DNA from: Saprospiraceae bacterium
GTDB lineage: Bacteria > Bacteroidota > Bacteroidia > Chitinophagales > Saprospiraceae
Assembly: GCA_016715985.1 (NCBI GenBank)
Contig: JADJXD010000001.1
Span: 4,278,001 to 4,342,000 of the forward strand
DNA: 64,000 bases
Reading direction: 5' to 3'
The notes under the pieces are model-generated. The model searched no databases and had not been told where the DNA came from. It worked only from the letters and a program-made list of their open reading frames with translations. The translations under genes were made by a program, and so were the position numbers. Shown piece by piece: positions 53,290 through 62,372 of the stretch. Position 1 is the stretch's first letter. Each line of letters opens with the position of its first letter.

Positions 53290-56200
53290 ATGTCTGCTTC
53301 TGAATATGACCAGAGTCTTTACCTACCCGAATACGAAAAAGATGCTTGCGGCATAGGACTCATTGCTCAGCTCAAGTCTGAAAAATCGCCACAGATCGTA
53401 TGTGATGCCCTCACCATGCTCGAAAATATGGAGCATCGTGGAGCTTGTGGTTGTGAAGAAAATACAGGTGATGGAGCAGGAATTCTCACACAGATTCCCC
53501 ATAATTTATTTAGAAAATATGCACTTGCTCAAGGACATCACCTACCAGATGCAGGTGAGTATGCCGTCGGTTTTTTGTTTTTACCGAAAGATACCGATCT
53601 CAATGAAGAGATTCTGAATATTCTGAATCAGATATTGGAGCAAAATTATTTTAAGTTGCTTTTTATCAGAGATGTTCCTGTGGATAATAGCATGATAGGC
53701 GCAAGTGCACTGGCTACAGAACCCAAGATGGTACAGTTTTTTGTCCAGCCTTTAAAACATGGGGTGATCAGAAAAGACATGGAGCGCAGATTATATGTAC
53801 TTCGCAATCATATCGTTCGCAATGTAGTACGATCATTTCCATTCCTGAAAGAAGTGTTTTATTTTGCATCGTTTTCTAGCCTGACGATCATCTATAAAGG
53901 TCAACTCACAGCATTGCAAGTGCGACAATATTTTCCAGATTTAAGTGACGATGATTATACGTCCGCCATCGCATTGGTTCACTCCAGATTTTCTACTAAT
54001 ACCGTACCCAAATGGAAGCTCGCACAACCATTCAGATGTATCGCCCACAATGGGGAAATCAATACCGTAAAAGGCAATGTCAACTGGTGGACAGCCAGAG
54101 AAAAGGATTTGGTTTCTGACATTTTTAGTGAAGAAGACCTGAAAAAATTGTTGCCGGTATGTAGTCCTACACTTTCGGATAGTGGCAATTTTGATGCCGT
54201 ATTGGAGTTTTTATTTAGGAGTGGATACAGTATGCCACACGCATTGATGATGATGATACCCGAAGCTTTTCAGAATGATGAAAATATGGCGGCGTACAAA
54301 AAAGACTTTTACAAATATTACGAACCACTCATGGAGCCTTGGGATGGACCTGCTTCCATTTGTTTTTCGGATGGTGTGTTGGTAGGTGCTACGGTCGATA
54401 GAAATGGATTGCGACCGTCCAAATATTGTCTGACCAATGATGACAGATTGATCTTGGCTTCGGAGTCTGGAGTATTGGCATTACCACAAGAAAATATCAT
54501 TTACAAAGCCAATCTCAGTCCAGGCAAAATATTGATTGCAGATCTCGATCAAGGTAAAATCGTAGGAGATGAAGAATTGAAAGCCATTATTTGTCAGCGA
54601 TACCCTTACGGAAAATGGAATGACACCTACCAAACTCCGATAGACAAAATACAGGAAGTAAGCATTGATGAGGCTTGTCATCTAGACCTACTCACCCAAC
54701 AAATAGCTCATGGTCATACTAAGGAAGATCGTGATATTATATTGGCTTCGATGATGGCATCAGGATACGAACCTGTGAGTTCTATGGGATCGGACATTCC
54801 ATTGGCAGTTTTGTCCCATCAATCACAACACATCAGCAACTATTTCAAACAAGAATTTGCCCAAGTCACCAATCCACCTATCGACCCTCTGCGAGAAAAA
54901 TTTTACATGACATTGGACTGTTACCTTGGCGGTGAAGGCGACATTCTGACCATCAAACCGGAAAATGCCAAAAAGATATTTCTGACTTCACCTATCTTGG
55001 ATAAATCTAAGTATCTAAAAGTATTGAATAGTTCAAGTATTGGCTATATGGTCGGTTTTATTCAAGCAATTTGTAATGCAGATGATGAAGGTCATTTGAA
55101 AAAAAGTATTTTCGCACTTTGTGAAGAAGCTGCAAGCCAAGTCAAGACAGGCACAGATATTTTGGTGATTAATAATACCGATATTACCGAAAGCAAAGCA
55201 GCCATTCCATCTATGATGATCGTTGGTGCTATTCACCATCACTTGATAACCAATGGATTGCGTAGAAGAGTTTCTCTGGTGGTCAATGGCGGCGATATCA
55301 TCGAAGCACATCATGTAGCTTGTTTATTGTCCTTCGGTGCAGATGCAGTTTATCCTTCATTGACCATCAAAACCATTCAAAATATAGCTGTTGAAAAAGC
55401 ACAAGAACCTAAGACAGCCATCAAAAATTATCTCAAAGCTATAGACAGTGGTTTACTGAAAATCATGTCGAAACTCGGTATTTCTACTGTCAATTCATAC
55501 AAAGCAGCCCAAACATTCGAAGCGCTAGGTATTCATAAAGAAGTGATGGATATTTGTTTTAAAGGTGCTGTAAGTAGAATAGGTGGTATGACTTTCGACA
55601 TGCTCGCCAAAGAACAATTGCACAAACATTTTATGGCTTTCAGCCTTGGAAAGGATTCCTTGACTGAATCTGGAAAATATCAGTGGAAACAGCGTGGTGA
55701 GTACCATCTTTTTAATCCTACATCTGTCCATTTATTGCAACATGCTACCAAAACAAACAATTATGCTACCTTTAAAAAATACACTGCCGAAGTCAATGAT
55801 CAATCCACTCGAGCATGCACATTAAGGAGTTTGTTTGAATTTAAAGCCGGAAATTCGATACCGATAGACGAAGTAGAACCGATAGAAAATATCATGCGTC
55901 GCTTTGCGACAGGTGCCATGTCTTTTGGGTCTATCTCGGAGGAAGCACACACCACATTAGCTATCGCCATGAATCGTATCGGTGGCAAAAGTAATAGTGG
56001 TGAAGGTGGCGAAGATGCACGCAGATACAAAAAACTTGCCAATGGCGACTCCACTCGCTCAGTCATCAAACAAGTAGCTTCGGGAAGATTTGGGGTCACA
56101 ATCGAATATCTGAATAATGCGGACGAGATACAAATAAAAATGGCGCAAGGTGCCAAACCTGGCGAAGGTGGTCAGTTGCCCGGACACAAAGTAGATGCTA

Positions 56201-57789
56201 ATATTGCACGCATCCGACACTCCACAGAAGGTGTAGGACTGATCTCTCCACCACCACATCATGATATTTATTCGATAGAAGATTTGGCCCAATTGATATT
56301 TGATCTCAAAAATGCCAATTCCAAAGCGCGTATCAGTGTCAAACTTGTAGCCAAAGCTGGTGTAGGTATCATCGCATCGGGTGTAGCCAAAGCCCATGCT
56401 GATCACATTCTGATATCAGGATTTGACGGTGGTACTGGTGCATCGCCTTTGAGTTCGATTATGCACGCAGGTATTCCATGGGAACTAGGACTGGCAGAAA
56501 CCCATCAGACTTTAGTCAAAAACAAACTCCGTGATCGTGTCACCTTGCAAACGGATGGTCAAATCCGTACTGCAAAAGATATGGCGGTGGCTACGATGTT
56601 GGGAGCAGAAGAATGGGGAATAGCCACGGCAGCATTGGTAGTGAGTGGATGTATTCTGATGCGCAAATGTCATCTTAATACGTGTCCCGTAGGCATCGCC
56701 ACACAAGACGAGACACTGAGAGCAAAATACGATGGTAAAGTCGAATATTTGGTCAATTATTTCACTTTCCTAGCGATGGAGATGAGAGAAATTATGGCCA
56801 ATCTGGGCTTCTGTTCCGTAGATGAGATGGTCGGCAGATCGGATATGTTGACCTACGATGTTTCAGACAAATATTGGAAATACAGACAGTTGGATTTATC
56901 TCCGATTCTGTTTAGACCTGAAGCAGATGACGCACACAAGCCTTATAAATCCTTTCCTCAAGATCATGGTATAGACCAAGTATTGGACAGAAAACTGATC
57001 CAATATTCCGAACTGGCCATAGAAGATAAAGTAAAGATCAGCAGTGTATTTCAGATCACTAGTACTGATCGTTCTGTTGGCACGATGTTGTCTGGAAATA
57101 TTGCCCAAAAATATGGTGCAGATGGGTTGCCAAATGGTTCTTTGGACTATCGATTTAAGGGATCAGCAGGTCAGAGTTTTGGTGCTTTTGGGATCAAAGG
57201 ACTGCATTTTATTTTGGAAGGAGAAGCCAATGATTACTTTGGTAAAGGTTTGAGTGGTGCCACATTGATCATCACGCCAGATAGGGCGTTTAGTGGTGAG
57301 CCATCAGAAAATATCATCGTTGGTAATGTCGCATTATTTGGGGCCACATCAGGACAAGTATTTATCAAAGGTAGAGCAGGACAACGATTTGCTGTGCGTA
57401 ATTCTGGTGCATCTGCCGTAGTAGAAGGTGTAGGAGATAATGCTTGCGAATATATGACGGGCGGTACTGTGATCATCCTTGGATCTGTGTGTAGGAATTT
57501 TGCAGCAGGTATGAGTGGCGGTATTGCGTATGTGTATGATCAAAAAGTCGAGTTGAACCAAGTACTCAATCGGGAGATGGTCATCTTGGATGCTATGTCA
57601 GAAACAGATTATTCCGTAGTGAAGGAACTATTGCGAGATCATTTCAGATATACAGGTTCTATGGCTGCCTTAGAGATTTTGAATGATTGGGAAGCAAGCA
57701 AAAAGCGTTTCAGCAAGGTCATGCCTATAGAGTACAAAGCCATATTGGAAAGAAAAAGTGTGGTCAAGGTCTATAATAAAGTTAATTAG
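53290..57789 (+). CDS. gltB: Glutamate synthase large subunit
   Basis: The 1499-residue protein has a 19-residue propeptide, and the catalytic Cys20 of the glutaminase domain (KDACGIGLIA) becomes the N-terminus. In order follow GATase_2 (20 to about 430), the central domain (to about 760), the FMN-binding synthase domain (about 815-1190, GSISEEAHTTLAIAMNRIGG and GGTGASPLSS) with the 3Fe-4S cysteines in CILMRKCHLNTCPVG, and the GXGXG helix domain. It makes two glutamates from glutamine and 2-oxoglutarate with GltD. GltD lies 71 bases downstream. The gene is somewhat richer in GC than its neighbours, as expected for high expression. Confidence 0.97.
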   Translation: MSASEYDQSLYLPEYEKDACGIGLIAQLKSEKSPQIVCDALTMLENMEHRGACGCEENTGDGAGILTQIPHNLFRKYALAQGHHLPDAGEYAVGFLFLPKDTDLNEEILNILNQILEQNYFKLLFIRDVPVDNSMIGASALATEPKMVQFFVQPLKHGVIRKDMERRLYVLRNHIVRNVVRSFPFLKEVFYFASFSSLTIIYKGQLTALQVRQYFPDLSDDDYTSAIALVHSRFSTNTVPKWKLAQPFRCIAHNGEINTVKGNVNWWTAREKDLVSDIFSEEDLKKLLPVCSPTLSDSGNFDAVLEFLFRSGYSMPHALMMMIPEAFQNDENMAAYKKDFYKYYEPLMEPWDGPASICFSDGVLVGATVDRNGLRPSKYCLTNDDRLILASESGVLALPQENIIYKANLSPGKILIADLDQGKIVGDEELKAIICQRYPYGKWNDTYQTPIDKIQEVSIDEACHLDLLTQQIAHGHTKEDRDIILASMMASGYEPVSSMGSDIPLAVLSHQSQHISNYFKQEFAQVTNPPIDPLREKFYMTLDCYLGGEGDILTIKPENAKKIFLTSPILDKSKYLKVLNSSSIGYMVGFIQAICNADDEGHLKKSIFALCEEAASQVKTGTDILVINNTDITESKAAIPSMMIVGAIHHHLITNGLRRRVSLVVNGGDIIEAHHVACLLSFGADAVYPSLTIKTIQNIAVEKAQEPKTAIKNYLKAIDSGLLKIMSKLGISTVNSYKAAQTFEALGIHKEVMDICFKGAVSRIGGMTFDMLAKEQLHKHFMAFSLGKDSLTESGKYQWKQRGEYHLFNPTSVHLLQHATKTNNYATFKKYTAEVNDQSTRACTLRSLFEFKAGNSIPIDEVEPIENIMRRFATGAMSFGSISEEAHTTLAIAMNRIGGKSNSGEGGEDARRYKKLANGDSTRSVIKQVASGRFGVTIEYLNNADEIQIKMAQGAKPGEGGQLPGHKVDANIARIRHSTEGVGLISPPPHHDIYSIEDLAQLIFDLKNANSKARISVKLVAKAGVGIIASGVAKAHADHILISGFDGGTGASPLSSIMHAGIPWELGLAETHQTLVKNKLRDRVTLQTDGQIRTAKDMAVATMLGAEEWGIATAALVVSGCILMRKCHLNTCPVGIATQDETLRAKYDGKVEYLVNYFTFLAMEMREIMANLGFCSVDEMVGRSDMLTYDVSDKYWKYRQLDLSPILFRPEADDAHKPYKSFPQDHGIDQVLDRKLIQYSELAIEDKVKISSVFQITSTDRSVGTMLSGNIAQKYGADGLPNGSLDYRFKGSAGQSFGAFGIKGLHFILEGEANDYFGKGLSGATLIITPDRAFSGEPSENIIVGNVALFGATSGQVFIKGRAGQRFAVRNSGASAVVEGVGDNACEYMTGGTVIILGSVCRNFAAGMSGGIAYVYDQKVELNQVLNREMVILDAMSETDYSVVKELLRDHFRYTGSMAALEILNDWEASKKRFSKVMPIEYKAILERKSVVKVYNKVN

Positions 57790-57860
57790 CCACAAAGGTA
57801 AAAAGTACAATAAAATTAGCAATTCAGCAAATCAACATTTCCACAAATCAACCATAAAAA

Positions 57861-59324
57861 ATGTCCGATCCAAAAGGTTTTCAGAAATACCAAAGAGCAG
57901 TGCCTTCTACCCGAAGTGTAGCGGAGCGACTCCAAGATTATAAAGAAATCTATCAGCCGACAGCGCCTGAGATGATCAAAAATCAGTCGGCAAGATGTAT
58001 GGATTGTGGTGTTCCTTTTTGTCATAGCGGTTGTCCGTTAGGCAATCTGATACCGGATTTTAATGATGCTGTTTATCGGGAAGATTGGAGGGAAGCGTAT
58101 CAGATATTGTCAGAAACCAATAATTTCCCAGAATTTACGGGTAGAATTTGTCCTGCGCCATGTGAAGCATCGTGTGTATTAGGTATCAATAATCAACCTG
58201 TCACCATAGAAAATATAGAAAAACAAATCATAGAGCATGCATTTGCTCAAGGCTGGGTAATGGCCAATAATTACAGGGTAGAATCAGGCAAGCATATTGC
58301 CGTCATCGGATCGGGACCTGCAGGACTGGCAGCTGCAGCGCAACTCCATAAAGCAGGTCACCGAGTCACGGTGTATGAACGAAATGAAAAAGCAGGCGGA
58401 TTATTGCGGTACGGAATCCCGGATTTCAAACTAGAAAAATGGGTGGTAGATCGCCGTATCCAAGTCATGGAAGAATCTGGAATCACTTTTGTTTGTAATG
58501 CCCATGTAGGGCACAATAGGGATATCAAAGAAATAGAAGCTAGTCACGATGCCATTGTATTGTGTGGTGGCAGTACCATCCCAAGAGACCTGAATATAGA
58601 AGGTAGAGAAGCCATTGGTGTACACTTTGCGATGGATTTCCTTGAAAAGTCCAATAAATATATCGATAAAGGTATGACTGCTATGCCAGACATCTTTGTT
58701 AATGGTAAAAATGTCATTGTCATCGGTGGTGGAGACACAGGCGCAGATTGTGTAGGCACATCCAATCGTCAAGGTGCAACATCGGTCACACAGATAGAGT
58801 TATTATCAAAACCAGGCACGAGCCGAACAGACAAAGATCTGTGGCCATTGTGGCCGATGACCTTACGTACTTCGAGTTCGCATGAAGAAGGTTGTCAGCG
58901 AGAATGGTCCATCCAAACCAAACGATTTATAAAAAACGAAACTGGCCAACTCACTGGCTTGGAAATTGTAGAAATATCATGGGCTTTTGATACTGAAAAA
59001 GAACGATATGACTTCACAGAAGTGGCAGGTAGCCACAGGATTATACCATGTGATATCGTATTTATAGCCGCAGGATTTCTACATCCGCAAAAAGAAGGCA
59101 TCATCGATCAGCTTGGCATCGAGCTAGATAATCGTGGAAATGTAGCTACCCAAAACTACCAAACTAATCTTCCCCATGTCTTTGCCGCAGGAGATATGCG
59201 TAGAGGTCAGTCTCTCGTCGTGTGGGCCATTTCGGAAGGTAGGGAGGCAGCAAGAGCGATAGATAAATACCTGATGGGTGTTTCAAAATTGGAAGGGAAG
59301 GTGGTTAGTGATTTGGTGATGTAG
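57861..59324 (+). CDS. gltD: Glutamate synthase small subunit
   Basis: The 487-residue NADPH-dependent oxidoreductase subunit has an N-terminal 4Fe-4S region (CMDCGVPFCHSGCPLGN and GRICPAPCEASCVLG), the FAD site AVIGSGPAGLAAAAQL with GGLLRYGIPDFKL, the NADPH site VIVIGGGDTGADCVG and the C-terminal FAD motif FAAGDMRRGQSLVVWAISEG. It passes electrons from NADPH to GltB. The start at 57861 (MSDPKGFQKYQRAVPSTRSV) is the family's normal N-terminus. It is an operon with gltB. Confidence 0.96.
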   Translation: MSDPKGFQKYQRAVPSTRSVAERLQDYKEIYQPTAPEMIKNQSARCMDCGVPFCHSGCPLGNLIPDFNDAVYREDWREAYQILSETNNFPEFTGRICPAPCEASCVLGINNQPVTIENIEKQIIEHAFAQGWVMANNYRVESGKHIAVIGSGPAGLAAAAQLHKAGHRVTVYERNEKAGGLLRYGIPDFKLEKWVVDRRIQVMEESGITFVCNAHVGHNRDIKEIEASHDAIVLCGGSTIPRDLNIEGREAIGVHFAMDFLEKSNKYIDKGMTAMPDIFVNGKNVIVIGGGDTGADCVGTSNRQGATSVTQIELLSKPGTSRTDKDLWPLWPMTLRTSSSHEEGCQREWSIQTKRFIKNETGQLTGLEIVEISWAFDTEKERYDFTEVAGSHRIIPCDIVFIAAGFLHPQKEGIIDQLGIELDNRGNVATQNYQTNLPHVFAAGDMRRGQSLVVWAISEGREAARAIDKYLMGVSKLEGKVVSDLVM

Positions 59325-59373
59325 GGGCAGATGCTTTGGTTTACTTAGATTCCGAAAGTTCATTAATAATTTC

Positions 59374-59381
59374 TATTTTTG
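59374..59381 (+). promoter_or_regulatory. -7 element of the second toxin-antitoxin pair
   Basis: TATTTTTG fits TAnnTTTG, about 80 bases before the antitoxin ATG. No -33 TTG is evident. Confidence 0.35.
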
Positions 59382-59461
59382 CGAATCGAATAGCAATAAT
59401 TTTTTATGGTAATAAGGCACTTTTTGGACATATTTTTTGTTAGACTAAAAAAGGTATTTTT

Positions 59462-59695
59462 ATGTCAAGTATAGAATTGAAGAAAAAAGTATATGAAGGT
59501 TTAGAAACAGCAGAAGATTATTTGCTCGAAGAAATTTTGAGTTTAATAGAGTTAGAATCAAAAAAGGATGAAATTATCAAAATACCGAATCATTTTAAAA
59601 ATGCTTTAGAAATCAGTATAGGACAAATTCAGTCGGGAAATACTATACCAAATGCTGATGTGGAGAAAGAAATAGAAGCATGGCTTTACAAGTAA
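59462..59695 (+). CDS. Putative antitoxin (addiction module component type)
   Basis: The 77-residue acidic, helical protein reads MSSIELKKKVYEGLETAEDYLLEEILSLI and ends DVEKEIEAWLYK. Small size, the EDYLLEEI...LIE pattern and the overlap of 16 bases with a RelE-like frame are typical of type II antitoxins of Bacteroidota. It appears intact while its toxin is truncated, so it may be a leftover. Confidence 0.65.
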   Translation: MSSIELKKKVYEGLETAEDYLLEEILSLIELESKKDEIIKIPNHFKNALEISIGQIQSGNTIPNADVEKEIEAWLYK

Positions 59696-59871
59696 TTTGG
59701 ACTCCTTTGGCAAAGGAACAATTAGATGATATTCTAGCTTATTGGATTGAAAGAAATGGTAATAGGTGTTCAAAAGTAAAACTAATAAATAACAGTTGTA
59801 TTGCCGTTCACAATATTTATTTTGCCACTTATATTTTCTTTGTATCGCATTACAAAGGTATAGATACCTAA
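59680..59871 (+). pseudogene. Truncated RelE/ParE toxin
   Basis: The first 29 residues (MALQVIWTPLAKEQLDDILAYWIERNGNR) match the start of RelE/ParE toxins such as those that read VWT..A...L..I..YW..RN. From about 59768 the frame only reads through the antisense of the next gene and has no toxin features. The C-terminal two thirds, with the catalytic residues, are gone. The junction lies at or just before the 3' end of the T9SS type B gene (59782), so a deletion or insertion joined the two. Confidence 0.65.
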
Positions 59872-62055
59872 TGTGACAGGATTTTGCAAATACTTACCAT
59901 CCCATGTTATATTTGACCCATCTTCATAATCATTCTTATAAACTAGGTTGCCCCACCTATCATAGAAGCGAATGCTAATTTCAGAAATATTATCTCCCAT
60001 AAGTACAAATTGATCATTATTGCCATCGCCATTTGGACTGAAAATATTGGAATATTCAAAAGTAGATGAGCAATCCTTATATTCTATGTAAATTTCATCA
60101 GATGCTTCGCCACATTCATTAGTAATGGTAACCATATACCGACCTTCATTTGCTATTACTTTTTGATTATCATCAGTGCCATCGGACCACATAATTCGGC
60201 TGTAATTTTCCTTTGGGATATTTATCACAACTAATGAATCTTTGCATGGATTTATATCGTCACCCAATTGGATAGTCGGCAAATATTTTATATTTGACAT
60301 AATGTTTTCAGTTTTCATACAACCATTGTTATCTTTATAATTTACTGAATAATTCCCTGCTTCCACAATGGTCAAAGTGTTGCTGTTAGTGCCATCACTC
60401 CATAAAATATCATTAGCCGAATCTTGGGGTAAAGAAAGTGTTTTGGCTTCATTTTCGCAAATGGTGATCTTTTTTGGGAGTTGGTCATTTATTGGCTCCA
60501 CAACTTTTATTTGCAAAGTGTCAATATATTCGCAACCACCAAAAATTAATCTATGTTGGACACTATATTGACCTGATTTGTCCAAAATAAATGGTTCTGG
60601 ATATTTTTTATCTTGGATCTTTGGGTTGTTTTCGACAGTAAGTGTCCACTCTGATAATCCATATTTATATACCAATGATGTATCGATAAGAAGCGTGTCT
60701 CCTACGCAAAACTGGTGCGAAAAAATATCAAATATAGGATTAGGTGGCAAAAAAGGCTCACAGTAATGAAAGGTTTCAGTCTCATCAGGCAGTATAGTAA
60801 TGTCTATATCAGTTGTAGGTACAGTTTCACCTATTTTAACCAAATAATAATCTGTCTTGAATAATTGTGCATCAAAGTCTTCAATTTCTGTACAAACGGG
60901 AATGCTTACACAGTCATCTGCATCACCTGATAAAGGTAGTTTTCTCATAAAAGTAGACAAATCTAAGCCGAGAGAAAATAAAAGATGATTGTCAAAAATC
61001 TGAGCATCATTGACACCTTTATGTGTTGCGTCAAGAATTATTTTGTGATATATTAAATTTCCATTTTTGTCTAATTTTAGTAATTTGGTTCCGATGTTTA
61101 GTTCTGGTAATGATTCTTTTATATTTAGATAAATATTTCCTTCCGTATCTGTTACTAGTGAGTTTTGAAGCAGATAATCTGACCACTTTTGTGAAATACT
61201 CACTCTTTTGGACCAAACTAATTGAAGTTCAGCCGTGTATTTACCGATAATAATTTCTCCAATTGCATTCCTCCCTAACAATATTAAATTATTATCATTG
61301 TCTGAATTAATATCGTATGGATCAAAGTTAAACCTATGGATTGTATTCTCTTTGGAAATATTATTAAATTTTGTCAAAGAGAAATGAACTGTTCTACTAT
61401 TTTGCGATTCAGCATGAATTAAATAGGAGTGATCAGCAATAAATGCAGCATCTCTTAAAATTATACCATACTGCCTATTTGATAATTCGAAATTCTCAAA
61501 AACAAATTTATCATCGATTAAATTGTGTTGAACGATCACAGTATTTAGTTCTTTAGGAGGAATGTTTGGCAGCCATAAAATTCTAGATTTTAAAACATTG
61601 CTTTCAGTTGAGAAATAGTGATTTCCGTTATTAGTTGGAACTAAATTATTATATTTGTGAAGTACATTAAAGTTTTTATCTAGATATACTAAAATTTTCC
61701 AAGATTGTACAGATTTACTATAATGGAGGAATAAGTATATGCTTCCATCCTTATTTACTAATATTTTATTTCCATGAAGTAAAAGTGTATATACATCAGC
61801 GAGTTCTATTTTTTTACTTCTTATAACCTGTCCATTTTTATTTAATATTGCCAAACCTACTTCAAATTTAAAATTTTGTAAATTTGTTTTCGCTTTCAAT
61901 ATAAAAATGGTAGAATCGGGACCAACAGCAAAGTCAAGAATAAAAGTAGAGTCCAACCCAATCTGAAAAGTGCTTGATTGCCCAAATAGACCCTTTGAGC
62001 TACCTAATAAAACACCTAATACTAAAAATTGAAATCGTAATTTGTTAAGTTTCAT
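59782..62055 (-). CDS. Secreted protein with T9SS type B sorting (gliding motility-type C-terminal) domain
   Basis: The 757-residue protein has a signal peptide (FQFLVLGVLLGSSKGLFGQ) and a large N-terminal part (about 25-400) with blade-like strand patterns (ILVYLDKNFNVLHKYNN, LLKLDKNGNLIYHK), probably a beta-propeller. Ig/PKD-like segments follow (about 480-660, with CEN, SDGTNSNTLTIVEAGNYSV and DGTDDNQKVIANEGRYMV). The end has the type B domain: YSNIFSPNGDGNNDQFVL, RFYDRWGNLVYK, WDGKYLQNPVTLGIYTFV. It is exported by the type IX system. Surface role unknown. Confidence 0.9.
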   Translation of the reverse strand: MKLNKLRFQFLVLGVLLGSSKGLFGQSSTFQIGLDSTFILDFAVGPDSTIFILKAKTNLQNFKFEVGLAILNKNGQVIRSKKIELADVYTLLLHGNKILVNKDGSIYLFLHYSKSVQSWKILVYLDKNFNVLHKYNNLVPTNNGNHYFSTESNVLKSRILWLPNIPPKELNTVIVQHNLIDDKFVFENFELSNRQYGIILRDAAFIADHSYLIHAESQNSRTVHFSLTKFNNISKENTIHRFNFDPYDINSDNDNNLILLGRNAIGEIIIGKYTAELQLVWSKRVSISQKWSDYLLQNSLVTDTEGNIYLNIKESLPELNIGTKLLKLDKNGNLIYHKIILDATHKGVNDAQIFDNHLLFSLGLDLSTFMRKLPLSGDADDCVSIPVCTEIEDFDAQLFKTDYYLVKIGETVPTTDIDITILPDETETFHYCEPFLPPNPIFDIFSHQFCVGDTLLIDTSLVYKYGLSEWTLTVENNPKIQDKKYPEPFILDKSGQYSVQHRLIFGGCEYIDTLQIKVVEPINDQLPKKITICENEAKTLSLPQDSANDILWSDGTNSNTLTIVEAGNYSVNYKDNNGCMKTENIMSNIKYLPTIQLGDDINPCKDSLVVINIPKENYSRIMWSDGTDDNQKVIANEGRYMVTITNECGEASDEIYIEYKDCSSTFEYSNIFSPNGDGNNDQFVLMGDNISEISIRFYDRWGNLVYKNDYEDGSNITWDGKYLQNPVTLGIYTFVMRYKENISGKINIVNGNTTVIY

Positions 62056-62372
62056 CTGCCTTGTGTTTTATTACTGTAACAAAAGTAATAAATCGTTTTC
62101 AAAAATCAAATCAAAAAGCTTAATGATGTCGCACTAGCGACTTGATTAAATGATATTTATCCCGTTGGATTATTTCAAAACTAATTTAGCCTACATTGTC
62201 TTTGTTATATGATAACCTAATCCGAAAATTGACTTCATTTTTAAAATAGGTATCATTGAGCAAAATAAAGATATAAACAGACTTTCATTTAAATAATACT
62301 TCTTCTTATTTTCTAATGTTTCTTTTAAAGCTATATTTGATTTTGACCGAAACTCCTAATTTGCAAATTGTC
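62056..62372. other. Spacer between two minus-strand genes
   Basis: No gene is supported. It holds the promoter element at 62080-62087; the rest is AT-rich without repeats that I could see. Confidence 0.5.
62080..62087 (-). promoter_or_regulatory. -7 element of the T9SS type B protein gene
   Basis: TACTTTTG on the minus strand fits TAnnTTTG, 24 bases before the start codon. Confidence 0.45.

Noticed and set aside
53290..59324. Horizontal transfer of gltBD because of higher GC
   Set aside because: The difference is modest and fits codon bias of a highly expressed biosynthetic operon; no mobile sequences flank it.
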